Counted from the first letter of the stretch, positions 17,789-27,426 are shown. The stretch: DNA of 64,000 bases from Haloplasmatales bacterium 4B (GCA_003586005.1 NSKI01000001.1:1-64000); one strand, 5' to 3'. A program made the numbers and translations. The notes: generated by a model from the letters alone, not told the origin.

Positions 17789-18853
17789 TTACTTTTTCAT
17801 AAATGATATAAATATTTTAAATCCTTTTGATTGATTAAGATTTATATTTCCATTTAGTGATGCAACACGCTGCTTTATACTCTCAAGGCCCATTCCTTTA
17901 GAGTTTTCTATATCCGTTTTTCTATTTCCATTATCATAAATAATAAGTTGAAAAAGCTTAGGATGTTCATATAGACTTATTGAAACATAATCTCCATCTG
18001 AATGTTTTATAACATTAGATAGCGCCTCCTTGACGATTGCTATGATAGCGTATTTAGCCTTCGCTGTCATATTACCAGTTATTTCATAGTTTAACTTTGC
18101 TTTACAAAAAGTAAAATTATTGAGAATTTTATTGACCTCAGCGTAAAGGTCAATGGAATCATCATGTAAGTTATGAACACTTTTTCTTATTGAGTTCATA
18201 CCTTCATTCAAGGTATCTTTTACTACCTCAAGGCTTTTTATGGTGCTCTCCTCTTTACTTATAGCCATAATAGCTCCAATTTGTAAAATTGAGCTTGAAA
18301 GCAGATGCCCTACATTATCATGAATTTCTCGTGCAATTCTATTTCTCTCGTTCAGTGTAGCAAGATTAACCTCTATGTCTTGATTACAAACCAATTCATT
18401 AATCTTTTCTTCAAGGGAAATTGAAAACTCTGTTAAGTAATCTCTTTGTTTTATATAATCATTTCTTAATTTATGTTCATTCATTGCACGTGTTTTTAAT
18501 AGGTAGACCATAACATAAATACCAATCAGGGCTAAGATGGTACCTGAAGTAAACTTATTTAAGTGTAACGCATAGGGAATAAGGGCTATCAGTGATACCA
18601 ATTGGTTTTTTGTTTTTAGTAGGTCATAGCTAATTAAAGGTAAAAAGAATACAAACTGAGGATTTAATGCTGACAAGATTAAATAGCCTACAAATAACCC
18701 TATAGTCACTTTCTCATTATTAAAATATTCTAATAGTCCGCTTATAGCAATGGCAACTGCCATAGCGATAATCCCTTGATGAGGAGTAAATTCAATTAAA
18801 AGAATCATTGATGATCCAACAAAAATAAAAATTTTATTAAAAATATTACCCAT
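17789..18853 (-). CDS. Sensor histidine kinase, HisKA_3 (NarX/DesK-like)
   Basis: A 354-residue membrane kinase. The first 120 residues hold about five to six hydrophobic helices with short loops and no large sensor domain, so it probably senses within the membrane, as intramembrane-sensing and DesK-like kinases do. A coiled linker follows, then the dimerisation motif NERNRIAREIHDNVGHLLSS with His178, and an HATPase domain (KEALSNVIKHSDG; MGLESIKQRV). It is transcribed together with the response regulator and divergently from a drug-type ABC exporter. A cue such as a membrane-active compound is plausible but not shown. Confidence 0.9.
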   Translation of the reverse strand: MGNIFNKIFIFVGSSMILLIEFTPHQGIIAMAVAIAISGLLEYFNNEKVTIGLFVGYLILSALNPQFVFFLPLISYDLLKTKNQLVSLIALIPYALHLNKFTSGTILALIGIYVMVYLLKTRAMNEHKLRNDYIKQRDYLTEFSISLEEKINELVCNQDIEVNLATLNERNRIAREIHDNVGHLLSSSILQIGAIMAISKEESTIKSLEVVKDTLNEGMNSIRKSVHNLHDDSIDLYAEVNKILNNFTFCKAKLNYEITGNMTAKAKYAIIAIVKEALSNVIKHSDGDYVSISLYEHPKLFQLIIYDNGNRKTDIENSKGMGLESIKQRVASLNGNINLNQSKGFKIFISFMKK

Positions 18854-18926
18854 GGTGCGCTCCCATTATTTACATAACTTTACTTTTATTATAGCATACC
18901 AAGGCTTATTATCAATATAAGGAATA

Positions 18927-18957
18927 TGACAAATGTCAACTAAAACTAATGACAAAT
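18927..18957. promoter_or_regulatory. TGACAAAT repeats, candidate response-regulator sites
   Basis: TGACAAATGTCA (18927-18938) is a perfect dyad around AA, and TGACAAAT recurs at 18950-18957. They lie in the divergent region between the two-component genes and the ABC-2 operon. A TATAAT at 18973-18978 follows. Confidence 0.45.
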
Positions 18958-19020
18958 AACACTGCCAATTCCTATAATCTTTTAATATAATAGGATTATA
19001 AAAAAGAAAGGAATGGTGTT

Positions 19021-19953
19021 ATGATAGTTAAAATCGAGAATTTAGTTAAAAGATATGAAGAACTAATTGCTCTTGACCATTTAAACCTTGAAATAAACGA
19101 AGGTGAGATTTTTGGGCTTTTAGGACCTAATGGTTCTGGAAAAACAACAGCTATAAATTGCTTACTATCTCTTCTAAAGTTTGATAAAGGTAACATTGAA
19201 ATTTTTGGAAAAGAGATGAGTCCATCCGCGTATGACATAAAACGCAATATTGGAATTGTTATGCAAAATGTAGCTGTTTTTGAAGAAATCAATGTTTATG
19301 AGAACATTGATTATTTCTGTGGCCTTTATGTGACCGATAAGAAAAAACGTAAAGAATTAGTAGAACAGGCTATAGAATTTGTAGGGTTAAAAGATTTCGT
19401 CAAATTTTACCCTCCCAAATTAAGTGGTGGGCTATTAAGAAGACTAAACATTGCTTGCGGTATTGCCCACCAACCTAAACTAATCATTTTAGATGAACCA
19501 ACTGTTGCCGTTGATCCTCAAAGTAGAAATAATATTCTAGAAGGTATCAAAAAACTAAATGACCAGGGTACAACTATTATTTATACTTCTCATTATATGG
19601 AAGAGATTGAACAGCTTTGCTCAAGACTTGTTATTCTAGATAAGGGTAAGGTGATTGCATCAGGTACTAAGGAAGAAATTAAAGGTATGATCTCATTGGG
19701 AGAAAAAATTATTGTCGAGACCTTTAATATAACTGAGAATCATATGGATCAAATACGCGAATTACCAAACGTTATTGACGTTGAACTAAGAGAAAGTACA
19801 TTAACTATCAGACAAAAGAATGGTGCTAATAACCTTGTTAATATAATGAGCTTTATAGCTGATAATGACATTAGCTATGGGAAGATTTATTCTGAATTGC
19901 CAACTTTAAATGATGTGTTCCTTGAAATAACAGGGAAAGAATTAAGAGATTAA
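19021..19953 (+). CDS. ABC-2 type transporter, ATP-binding protein
   Basis: A 310-residue ATPase of the drug/antibiotic export (DrrA-like) group. Walker A is GPNGSGKTT, the Q-loop VMQNVAVFEE, the signature LSGGLLRR, Walker B LIILDEPTVAVD, and the H-loop TSHYMEE. The C-terminal 80 residues form the extension typical of this group. ATG at 19021 follows AAAGGAATGG. It is the first of three genes with two permeases, 167 bp from the divergent two-component genes, which suggests inducible export or resistance. Confidence 0.9.
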   Translation: MIVKIENLVKRYEELIALDHLNLEINEGEIFGLLGPNGSGKTTAINCLLSLLKFDKGNIEIFGKEMSPSAYDIKRNIGIVMQNVAVFEEINVYENIDYFCGLYVTDKKKRKELVEQAIEFVGLKDFVKFYPPKLSGGLLRRLNIACGIAHQPKLIILDEPTVAVDPQSRNNILEGIKKLNDQGTTIIYTSHYMEEIEQLCSRLVILDKGKVIASGTKEEIKGMISLGEKIIVETFNITENHMDQIRELPNVIDVELRESTLTIRQKNGANNLVNIMSFIADNDISYGKIYSELPTLNDVFLEITGKELRD

Positions 19954-19964
19954 GGAGGTATACC

Positions 19965-21080
19965 ATGTCATTTCATATTTTTAAATATAGTATTAAATCC
20001 TTAGTGAAGGATAAGACTGCCTTATTCTGGATGCTTTTCTTCCCTATTATTTTAGCTACATTCTTTAATTTAGCATTTGCAAATCTTATGTCTAATGAAG
20101 ACTTTGAAAAAGTTAATATTGCTATTACAACAGATTATGAAATGCCTGATGGACTAGAGCAAGCAATGAATGATAGTAATCTTTTTATTATATCCTTCTT
20201 AACAGAAAAAGAAGCCAAAGAGCAATTATCAGAAGAAGAAATTATAGGATATATAAAAAATTCAGATGGGATTGAACTTGTTATTTTAGAAACTGGTCTT
20301 AATCAATCTATTGCTAAAGTTTTTTTAGACAATTATGTGCAGGTTTCAACCACCATATATAGGATTATTGAAGAAAACCCTCAACTAATGCAGACAGGGT
20401 TCTTAGATAATATAGATTTTAATGAAGGCTTTATAGAAGAAATTCCTGTAAGCAATTCTATGAATATGGTTGTAGTATACTATTTTGCCTTACTTGCTTT
20501 GACCTGCTTATTCTCAGCAGTTGCAGGGTGTTATAGCAGCGCTTTGATCCAGGCAAACCAAACCGACCTTGCTGCAAGAATCAACGTTGCCCCCACACAT
20601 AAACTAAAGGCCTTTATATCGATGATCTCTGCCACTATTGTTTTTCAATTTTTATCTGCAATTATTTTAATTATCTATATTTCACAAATCTTGAATGTAG
20701 ACTTAGGTAATCGAATAATCCATATTGGAGTTTTATGTTTAGTTGGATGTTTTACAGGTACTATGTTTGGTACTATGTTTGGTGCTCTTACTAAGTTTAA
20801 AACTGAAATCAAAGAAATGTTAGTATCCAATATCATTGTGGTAATGTGCTTTTTATCGGGAATAATGATTTTACAGATGAAATATATTGTTCAGGAAAAA
20901 GTTCCGATTATCGCCTATATTAATCCTGCAAACCTTATTACCGATGGCCTTTATGCGCTCTACTATTATGAGACTTTTGAGAGATATTATCTTAACCTAA
21001 CTTTACTGGCCAGTCTAGGAATAATCTTTTGTACAATTACTACCCTCGTTTTAAGGAGGCAAAAATATGCAAGTATTTAA
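19965..21080 (+). CDS. ABC-2 type transporter, permease
   Basis: A 371-residue permease. One N-terminal helix (about 20-42) is followed by a roughly 130-residue extracytoplasmic domain and then a block of five helices (about 165-365), the ABC2_membrane_3 (YhgE/DrrB-like) layout. ATG at 19965 follows AAGGAGGTATACC. Its last 14 bp overlap the next permease gene. It probably forms a heterodimeric channel with that protein, powered by the ATPase upstream. Confidence 0.88.
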   Translation: MSFHIFKYSIKSLVKDKTALFWMLFFPIILATFFNLAFANLMSNEDFEKVNIAITTDYEMPDGLEQAMNDSNLFIISFLTEKEAKEQLSEEEIIGYIKNSDGIELVILETGLNQSIAKVFLDNYVQVSTTIYRIIEENPQLMQTGFLDNIDFNEGFIEEIPVSNSMNMVVVYYFALLALTCLFSAVAGCYSSALIQANQTDLAARINVAPTHKLKAFISMISATIVFQFLSAIILIIYISQILNVDLGNRIIHIGVLCLVGCFTGTMFGTMFGALTKFKTEIKEMLVSNIIVVMCFLSGIMILQMKYIVQEKVPIIAYINPANLITDGLYALYYYETFERYYLNLTLLASLGIIFCTITTLVLRRQKYASI

Positions 21081-22224
21081 AATTTTTTATAAAATAGTTC
21101 CCAGAAAATTTTTAGGAATTTTTATTATATATACGGCTATTTTCGTTGGAATTATGAGTTTTTTCTCAAAGAGTGGATTTACTCAGGTGGAAGATGCTTT
21201 TGAACTTTCTGAAGTTAAGATTTCTGTAATAAATGAAGATAAGACTACCCTAGCAAATGGGTTAGAAAGTTATATTAACGACATTTCAAAGCCAGTAGAT
21301 ATTAAAAAAGATGATGATAATATCAAAGATGCACTATTTTACAGAGAAACAGAATTTATTGTTATCATTCCTGAAGGATTTCAAAACAATTTTGCAACAT
21401 CAAACAATATAAATATACAGACGATCTCTGTTCCTGATTCTACTAGTTCAGAGTATGCAAAGACAATTATTGATAGGTATTTAAACACTGCTAAAGTCTA
21501 CATTTTAGCTGATCCTGAAATGCCAATTGAAGAAATTAATGAAAATGTTCTTAACGATATATCAATGAAGACTAACGTATCTCTTCTTAATAGAGTAGCA
21601 ACTAATGATTTATCTAATTTTAATACCTACTTTAATTTCTTATCATATATTTTAATAACAATGCTTATATCGATGGTAGGACGTATTATGTTAATCTTTA
21701 ACAATAAGGAAATTAAAATGCGTAATTATTGTGCACCTATAAGTAGTAAAAACTATAATTACCAACTAATTTCTAGTAACCTATTAATTGCTGTTATTAT
21801 TTGGGTCATTTTTGTTGTACTTGCCTTTATAATTAATGATACTACATTTAACCATAATTCATTCTTGTTTATAGTCAATTCATTTTTCTTAACAATTCTT
21901 TGTCTAAGTATAAGTTTCTTAGTGTCTACCTTTGCCACAAAAAAATCTATTGACCCTATAGGAAACTCCCTCTCCCTCGGATTATCCTTCTTAGGTGGGT
22001 CATTTATTCCACAAACACTTTTAAGTGATCAGCTAAAAACCATTGGAATTTTCAACCCGATATATTGGTATGTAAAAGTTAATGATACAATCGGAAATCT
22101 TTCTAGCATTACTCACACTTCACTTCAACCAATCATTTATGGAATAATGGTACAATTAGCTTTTACCTTTGCCTTCTTGGCTATCGCATTAGTCATTACA
22201 AAACAAAAACGAGAAGCTCATTAA
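21067..22224 (+). CDS. ABC-2 type transporter, second permease
   Basis: A 385-residue permease with the same plan as the preceding one: a first helix at about 17-32, an extracytoplasmic domain (KISVINEDKTTLANGLESYI is typical), then five C-terminal helices including SNLLIAVIIWVIFVVLAFII. ATG at 21067 lies within the end of the upstream gene after AAGGAGGC. It ends the operon, and a hairpin terminator follows. Confidence 0.88.
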   Translation: MQVFKIFYKIVPRKFLGIFIIYTAIFVGIMSFFSKSGFTQVEDAFELSEVKISVINEDKTTLANGLESYINDISKPVDIKKDDDNIKDALFYRETEFIVIIPEGFQNNFATSNNINIQTISVPDSTSSEYAKTIIDRYLNTAKVYILADPEMPIEEINENVLNDISMKTNVSLLNRVATNDLSNFNTYFNFLSYILITMLISMVGRIMLIFNNKEIKMRNYCAPISSKNYNYQLISSNLLIAVIIWVIFVVLAFIINDTTFNHNSFLFIVNSFFLTILCLSISFLVSTFATKKSIDPIGNSLSLGLSFLGGSFIPQTLLSDQLKTIGIFNPIYWYVKVNDTIGNLSSITHTSLQPIIYGIMVQLAFTFAFLAIALVITKQKREAH

Positions 22225-22251
22225 TAAAAAATAGCTTTTTAAGAATTCAGG

Positions 22252-22290
22252 AAAAAGCATTTCGGATTATCCGAACTGCTTTCTTTTGTT
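22252..22290 (+). terminator. Terminator after the ABC-2 operon
   Basis: AAAGCA-T-TTCGGAT pairs with ATCCGAA-C-TGCTTT around a short loop (22254-22282), followed by CTTTTGTTTT. Confidence 0.7.
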
Positions 22291-22447
22291 TTAAATTCTC
22301 TGTCTTGAATTTATTCGCCTTTCAAACATAATTGCTTTGTAATATTTACACTATAAAAATTGTGCTTTATTTATATCTTTCTCAAAAAACGCTATGATGA
22401 GACTTATGTAAATCTCTGCTAAGATTAGACGATGTTACAGAGTTTAA

Positions 22448-22705
22448 AGTAATACTTTTAAAATTGATAAGTATTTTATTAATAAAATATTGATGAAAGA
22501 GAACAAAGAACAACTAATAACAGGTGGTATCATTTCTAAGGCTCATAAACTTGGATTTAAAGCTGCAGCTTAAGGTGTAGAGTTTCATGTTCAGCTAATA
22601 AAAAATGAATTTGATATTATGTAAAGTTACTTATTTAGTAAACCTCTTTAGGAGGTAGATGCAATTGAATTTCTTAAATTAAACAATAATATTAAAAAGA
22701 AATAA
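22448..22705 (+). pseudogene. C-terminal remnant of an EAL-domain c-di-GMP phosphodiesterase
   Basis: In one frame the sequence reads FKIDKYFINKI, then LITGGIISKAHKLGFKAAA, GVEFHVQLIKNEFDIM, SYLFSKPL and EVDAIEFLK. These follow the EAL-domain order KIDKxFI, IIxxAHxLG, AEGVExxxQ, CDxxQGYLFSKPL. In-frame stops replace the expected Glu of AEGVE (TAA), the Gln of QGYLF (TAA) and one residue after KPL (TAG). Several catalytic residues and the whole N-terminal half are missing, so the gene is dead. The frame is otherwise intact, which suggests recent decay. A large GGDEF protein is encoded at 52872-58280. Confidence 0.75.
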
Positions 22706-22862
22706 TAAAAAAACCATAGATTAAGAATCTTTGGACCTTTAGGAGTAGATATGCTTAGACGGATATTCTAGTAGAAAATATCGATTTATTTTTTTTACGC
22801 TTTTAAATCTTTATGATAGATGATATTATTGTTATAGATTTAATGATTAGGAGAGTGATATT
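22706..22862. other. Short intergenic stretch before the methyltransferase gene
   Basis: Nothing recognised. AGGAGAG near 22850 serves the TTG start of the next gene. Confidence 0.4.
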
Positions 22863-23483
22863 TTGAAAGAGATTTTTAGGCATAGTCAGTTATATACTTT
22901 TCTTTTATATTGTAGCGGGAAAGGGTTAGAAAAAAAGGTTCTAGATTGTGGTGCAGGTGGTCCTATGCCTCCTTTAGCTATTTTTTCTAACTTGGGATAT
23001 GAAACACATGGCGTAGAGTTAGATAAAAAACAAATAGAGCTTGCAAAGGGATTTGAAGAAAAATATGGTTTGAATTTAAATATCCTTGAGGGAAATATGT
23101 TAGCTCTTCCTTTTGAAGATGAGTTGTTTGGGTTTGCATATTCCTATAATTCCATTTTTCACATGAGTAAAAATGATGTAAATAAATCGATAAAAGAAAT
23201 TAACCGAGTTTTAAAAAAAGGTGGTTTAGCTTTTATAAATTTTGCATCAACACAAGATAATAGAGCTACCTCTGGCAAGAAAGTAAGAGATGGAGAATAT
23301 CTACAATTTGAGCATGGAAAAGAAATTCTTCATAGTTTTTATTCTGAGTTTGAAGCAGAAAAACATTTTGAAGAAAATGGGTTTGATATTATTTATAAAG
23401 AAGTTCGAAAAAGGATTGGTCTTAGAAAAGACGGTGGCAAAGTTACATTAGGTTATATTGATTATATAGTGGAAAAAAAATAA
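22863..23483 (+). CDS. Class I SAM-dependent methyltransferase
   Basis: A 206-residue Rossmann-fold methyltransferase. Motif I is VLDCGAGGPMPPLAIFSNLG, with unusual PMPP after the glycine-rich loop; the acidic end of beta-2 is GVELDKKQIELA, motif II-like ILEGNMLALPFEDE, and motif IV-V ..FAYSYNSIFHM. Start is TTG at 22863, set by TTAGGAGAGTG upstream; no ATG lies nearby. The substrate is unknown. It stands alone between decayed DNA and a small membrane protein gene. Confidence 0.85.
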   Translation: MKEIFRHSQLYTFLLYCSGKGLEKKVLDCGAGGPMPPLAIFSNLGYETHGVELDKKQIELAKGFEEKYGLNLNILEGNMLALPFEDELFGFAYSYNSIFHMSKNDVNKSIKEINRVLKKGGLAFINFASTQDNRATSGKKVRDGEYLQFEHGKEILHSFYSEFEAEKHFEENGFDIIYKEVRKRIGLRKDGGKVTLGYIDYIVEKK

Positions 23484-23596
23484 ATTAAATTTTTAAAAGA
23501 TATAAGAAAAATAATTAACACTTATAGTTTTAGTTGATTAAACTTACTAGAATTGAGTATATTTATTAATGGATAGAATTTCTACGGGAGGCTGAT

Positions 23597-24088
23597 ATGG
23601 GATTTAAAAAAATATTTTTTGGGATGGTATTTCTTTTTGATTTTAGAATTCAGTCAATTGATATCTTACCAGACTTTATTGGTTTTATTTTTATCTTTCT
23701 GGGTTTATCAGAATTATGTCATATTCATCAAAAATTTAATATGGCTAAAACATTATCATTAATACTAATATTTATTTCAATTCCTGATGTCTATGATTTA
23801 ACAATAACAAATCCATTAGTTTTCTTATTTAGTTTAGGTTATACTATATTATTCTTGTTTTTTATCTATTATTTATTTACTGGTATAAGAGATATTGCTA
23901 TTGAAATCGGAAACATGATTTTAGCTAATAGGGCAAATATTACTTGGGTATTAGCACTTGCTTATAGTTTGAGTTTTTATTTAGTTATATTTATACCTTT
24001 TTTGATTTTTATATATTTTATATTTGGTATTGCTGTTTTTGTTTTGGAATTAACGACAATTCATTTAGCAGGATCGACTATAATCTAA
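23597..24088 (+). CDS. Hypothetical membrane protein
   Basis: A 163-residue protein with about four to five hydrophobic helices. The N-terminal motif DILPDFIGFIFIFLGLSEL is typical of a family of small uncharacterised membrane proteins in Bacillota, in which a short helix carrying (I/L)LPDFIG precedes the first membrane segment. ATG at 23597 follows ACGGGAGGCTG. No function is known to me. The flanking 24089-24267 shows no further gene. Confidence 0.7.
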   Translation: MGFKKIFFGMVFLFDFRIQSIDILPDFIGFIFIFLGLSELCHIHQKFNMAKTLSLILIFISIPDVYDLTITNPLVFLFSLGYTILFLFFIYYLFTGIRDIAIEIGNMILANRANITWVLALAYSLSFYLVIFIPFLIFIYFIFGIAVFVLELTTIHLAGSTII

Positions 24089-24270
24089 ACTGAAAAAATT
24101 ATTATTAAAATGGCTTCTAGGTTTAGGCATTACATCAATGGTGTAGCTGCTAAATATAGCGAATAAAAATGTTGCAATTACATGAAATTACATTACAGGG
24201 TTTAATTCATAGAGAAGATTATGAATTACCATATGACAGATAATAGAAACGCTGAGACAATAATATATAA

Positions 24271-24311
24271 AAACAGAGTGTCTAGTTATAAAAGGACACT
24301 CTGTTTTTTTT
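24271..24311. terminator. Bidirectional terminator between convergent genes
   Basis: AAACAGAGTGTC (24271-24282) pairs perfectly with GACACTCTGTTT (24295-24306), followed by a T-run. Confidence 0.85.
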
Positions 24312-25281
24312 ATATATTACTTTTATAATCCTGGTAGGCTGCAAGGATTTCATCAGCAATTTTTAAATTAGTCTCTATTTTTTGTTTTAAAATAATAATC
24401 TCATCTTTTTGGACATATTCATTTTTGTTATATACATCCATAGTATTATATAAGTCTTGTAAATTTTCTATTTTTTTTGATGATGTAGGTCCACTTGCAA
24501 GTAAATAAACTAATAAATCCTTGTACTCATGTTTTTTATCTTTTAATAGTTCACTTATTTGGTTAAGTATTTCTCTTTTATCAGTCGAGCATACATTATG
24601 AATATATGTATCTTCATTAATTACAACTTGTTTGTCGTCGTTATCTCTATCCCATAACTCACCATTATAGAAGATACTGATTTTAATTAAACTGTTTTTA
24701 TCAAAGAAATCAATAATTGAGTCAGTTTTTTGTAGATTAGATTGTAAAATTTGCTGCATAAGTTTTACTTCATTAAAAAGATTATCAACTTGTTCTTTAT
24801 TTTCTTGGTAACTAACTAATAATTTTGTTTCTTTATCTAATCTTTCATGTTTTGCATTTTTAATATCTAAAGCAAGTTGATCGTAATACATATCATATAT
24901 TCCGTTTATTTTAGCAATTTTTTTACATACATCTTTATTGCCTTCATATTTAGAAAGTATTTTCCAAATTTCATTTTCAAATTCTTCAGTACTTAAGGCT
25001 GTAAATACATCTAATTCTTCTTCAAATTTTGGGTACTGTCTAGGGCTAATATATACATTTTGTTTATATCCTTTAAAGAAGTTAATTTGAGTAGATAATA
25101 TCTCATTAATTGCTACAAATTCTGTTTTTTGAAGCCCCATTACAAAAGCAAATTCTGTCATGGTTTTACAAGTTTCTAAAGTTAGATCTAAATCATTTTT
25201 CGTAAGTTTTAGGACTAATTCTAACTTAAACTCTAATACATTAATTCTCTCTTCAATCTTTTTAACATTTTCTATAGTCAT
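24310..25281 (-). CDS. Hypothetical cytosolic coiled-coil protein
   Basis: A 323-residue protein not recognised. No signal peptide or membrane helix. The N-terminus (1-60) and residues about 150-200 (YQENKEQVDNLFNEVKLMQQ) are heptad-like helical. A central segment SLIKISIFYNGELWDRDNDD (about 206-225) looks beta-rich, and the C-terminus is again helical. ATG at 25281 follows GGAGGATTTT on the minus strand. Single gene ending at a bidirectional terminator. Function unknown; a structural or scaffold role would be a guess. Confidence 0.7.
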   Translation of the reverse strand: MTIENVKKIEERINVLEFKLELVLKLTKNDLDLTLETCKTMTEFAFVMGLQKTEFVAINEILSTQINFFKGYKQNVYISPRQYPKFEEELDVFTALSTEEFENEIWKILSKYEGNKDVCKKIAKINGIYDMYYDQLALDIKNAKHERLDKETKLLVSYQENKEQVDNLFNEVKLMQQILQSNLQKTDSIIDFFDKNSLIKISIFYNGELWDRDNDDKQVVINEDTYIHNVCSTDKREILNQISELLKDKKHEYKDLLVYLLASGPTSSKKIENLQDLYNTMDVYNKNEYVQKDEIIILKQKIETNLKIADEILAAYQDYKSNI

Positions 25282-25408
25282 AAAATCCTCCTACATAACT
25301 TTTACATATATTATAACATGTTAAATGAAATATAAAAATAATTTTCTAATATCATTATAATTAAAAACTTAAATTACTTATATATATGACTTAATTCAAT
25401 AATTATAA

Positions 25409-25849
25409 TTATTTCTCCCATTCATACATTAAGTAATAAGTTTGTTTCATTCTTAATTTTCTATAGGCTGCTTAGGCAATTTTATTTTCATGTTCAACAT
25501 AGAGTCTTAATCCGCATACAGTAGTATCATGAATAACCATATTTTTAACGTAATTGAATAGTTCTTGAAATATTCCTCTTCTGCGATACGATTTATGAAC
25601 ATATACACTTTGATCCACCAAAAATAACCATTTCGCCAATCGCTCCATTCTTTAGTTATCATAATTTGACCAATTAGTGTTTGCTAACTTCACATAAAAA
25701 ATATACTCCTTTGTCAGAATCTAAAATAATTGCGGTAATTCCCTTTTTTAAAAGTTGATAATTTAGTTTTGATCCCTCAGTTTCTTTTGCTAGGCTAACA
25801 TTAATTCAAAAATAATATCTAGGTCGTCAATTGTTGCTTTGCGAATCAT
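25409..25849 (-). pseudogene. Decayed GNAT acetyltransferase
   Basis: Minus strand starting MIRKATIDDLDIIFEL, the usual GNAT N-terminus. After frame changes it continues as LLKKGITAIILDSDKGVYFL, then WSDWRNGYFWWIKSVYVHKS, YRRRGIFQELFNYVKN (acetyl-CoA motif A), GLRLYVEHENKIA, a stop, then AAYRKLRMKQTYYLMYEWEK and the terminal stop. At least two frameshifts and one nonsense codon break it. Expected length about 150 residues, so the whole gene is present but dead. Confidence 0.75.
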
Positions 25850-26041
25850 ATATTACAAACTTCCTTTTAAATTTACTAGTTTAATTATATATGAAACTAT
25901 ATTATATGTTAAATATTGTAAAAACTATATATAACAATTATTTTATCGTAATTGTTAACGAATAATATTGAAAAAAAATATAATAGGAGTATAATAAAAA
26001 ATGTTGCGAACAAATAAAGAATGGAAAAGAGATGTATTTAA
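25850..26041. other. Intergenic before the antiporter gene
   Basis: AT-rich promoter region; no specific site was defined. Confidence 0.3.
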
Positions 26042-27322
26042 ATGACATATAATTATTTGCTGGATCTAGCATTAATTTTACTAAGTACAAAGGTTCTAGG
26101 TTTACTTGTAAAAAGATTTCAAATGCCTCAAGTTGTTGGTGCATTGCTTGCTGGATTAATATTAGGTCCTGCTGTATTCGATATTTTACAAGAAACAGAT
26201 TTTATAGCAAAAATGGCAGAATTAGGTGTAATTGTCATCATGTTTACTGCTGGTATGGACACTAATATTCGAGAACTAAAACAAACGGGAAAATCAGGGT
26301 TTATTGTGGCCTTATTAGGAGTACTTATTCCATTAATTATGGGAACTGGACTAATGTATTTATTTAATAAAGGTGAGTCAGAAAATGTTTTATTACAAAA
26401 TGTCTTTATTGGAATTGTCTTAACTGCAACTTCTGTAAGTATTACAGTAGAAACACTAAAAGAGTTAGGGAAATTATCAACAAAAGTTGGAAATACAATT
26501 TTGGCTGCATCACTTATTGATGATATATTAGGACTTATTGCATTAACAATTGTAACTAGTATGGTAGGTTCTGAAGTTAGCATAATTGGTGTGTTAATTA
26601 AAATAGTTTTGTTTTTTGTTTTTGCTGCGATTGCAGGTTATTTATTTTATCGAATCTTAAAGTGGTGCACTAATCAAGTTGATGACAAGAATTTACACAG
26701 ATTCCCAATTGCCGCTTTTGTAATTTGCTTGATAATGGCATATTCCGCTGAACATTTCTTTGGTGTTGCTGATATAATCGGCGCTTTTATTGCGGGGTTA
26801 GTAATCGCAAATACTTCAAAATCTAAGTATATTGCTTCAAAATTTAATCCGCTATCGTATTTATTGTTATCACCAATTTTCTTTGCTAGTATTGGGATTA
26901 AAGTTATCATTCCTTCAATGGATTGGACATTTGTACTATTTTCAATATTGTTAATTTTAGTAGCGATATTTTCGAAGTTGATTGGTTGCGGAATAGGCGG
27001 AAAATTCTGTGGGTTTAATAATAAAGAAAGTATGCAAGTCGGCTTTGGTATGGCATGTCGTGGCGAAGTTGCACTCATTGTAGCTAACAAAGGTGTCGCA
27101 ATGGGATTGATGGATGAAAAATATTTCGGTCCTGTTATTGTCATGGTTGTGTTTGCCGCAATATTTACACCTATAATATTAAAAATAGTGTTTAAATCTA
27201 AAGATGACTTCAAAGATGATTTCCATCAAAGTGATTTAATTGATAGCTATGATAAAGTTGGAAAAATGGATAAACTTCAACATAAATTATTAGATACTCA
27301 AAAAATTAAATTAAATAATTAA
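26042..27322 (+). CDS. Cation:proton antiporter (CPA2, KefB-like membrane domain)
   Basis: A 426-residue membrane protein with about 12-13 helices covering the Na_H_exchanger domain. Family signatures include FQMPQVVGALLAGLILGPAV at residues 26-45 and the central TATSVSITVETL and ASLIDDILGLI, where paired Asp residues in the crossed-helix core bind the cation. The C-terminal 45 residues are charged and cytosolic; there is no RCK/TrkA_N domain, unlike KefB. ATG at 26042 follows AAGAGATG. Single gene, ended by a hairpin. Probably Na+/H+ or K+/H+ exchange. Confidence 0.87.
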   Translation: MTYNYLLDLALILLSTKVLGLLVKRFQMPQVVGALLAGLILGPAVFDILQETDFIAKMAELGVIVIMFTAGMDTNIRELKQTGKSGFIVALLGVLIPLIMGTGLMYLFNKGESENVLLQNVFIGIVLTATSVSITVETLKELGKLSTKVGNTILAASLIDDILGLIALTIVTSMVGSEVSIIGVLIKIVLFFVFAAIAGYLFYRILKWCTNQVDDKNLHRFPIAAFVICLIMAYSAEHFFGVADIIGAFIAGLVIANTSKSKYIASKFNPLSYLLLSPIFFASIGIKVIIPSMDWTFVLFSILLILVAIFSKLIGCGIGGKFCGFNNKESMQVGFGMACRGEVALIVANKGVAMGLMDEKYFGPVIVMVVFAAIFTPIILKIVFKSKDDFKDDFHQSDLIDSYDKVGKMDKLQHKLLDTQKIKLNN

Positions 27323-27349
27323 TTGAATAAAAATAATCACTACTAACCT

Positions 27350-27379
27350 CATCTAGTAATAGATGGGGTCTTTTTAATG
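27350..27379 (+). terminator. Terminator after the antiporter gene
   Basis: ACCTCATCTA / TAGATGGGGT (one G-T pair) with a GTAA loop, then CTTTTT. Confidence 0.85.
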
Positions 27380-27426
27380 TGCACAGCACCGATTTGAATG
27401 CTGTAATTATGTAATGAATTGCATTA

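Noticed and set aside
22448-22705. In-frame TAA/TAG in the EAL remnant as a sign of stop-codon reassignment
   Set aside because: All intact genes in the window end at TAA, TAG or TGA at family-typical lengths, and the EAL remnant also lacks its N-terminal half. Decay explains it better.
26128-27213. Long minus-strand frames inside the antiporter gene
   Set aside because: They are antisense to a clear transporter gene; Ile/Pro/Asn-rich translations mirror the sense codons.
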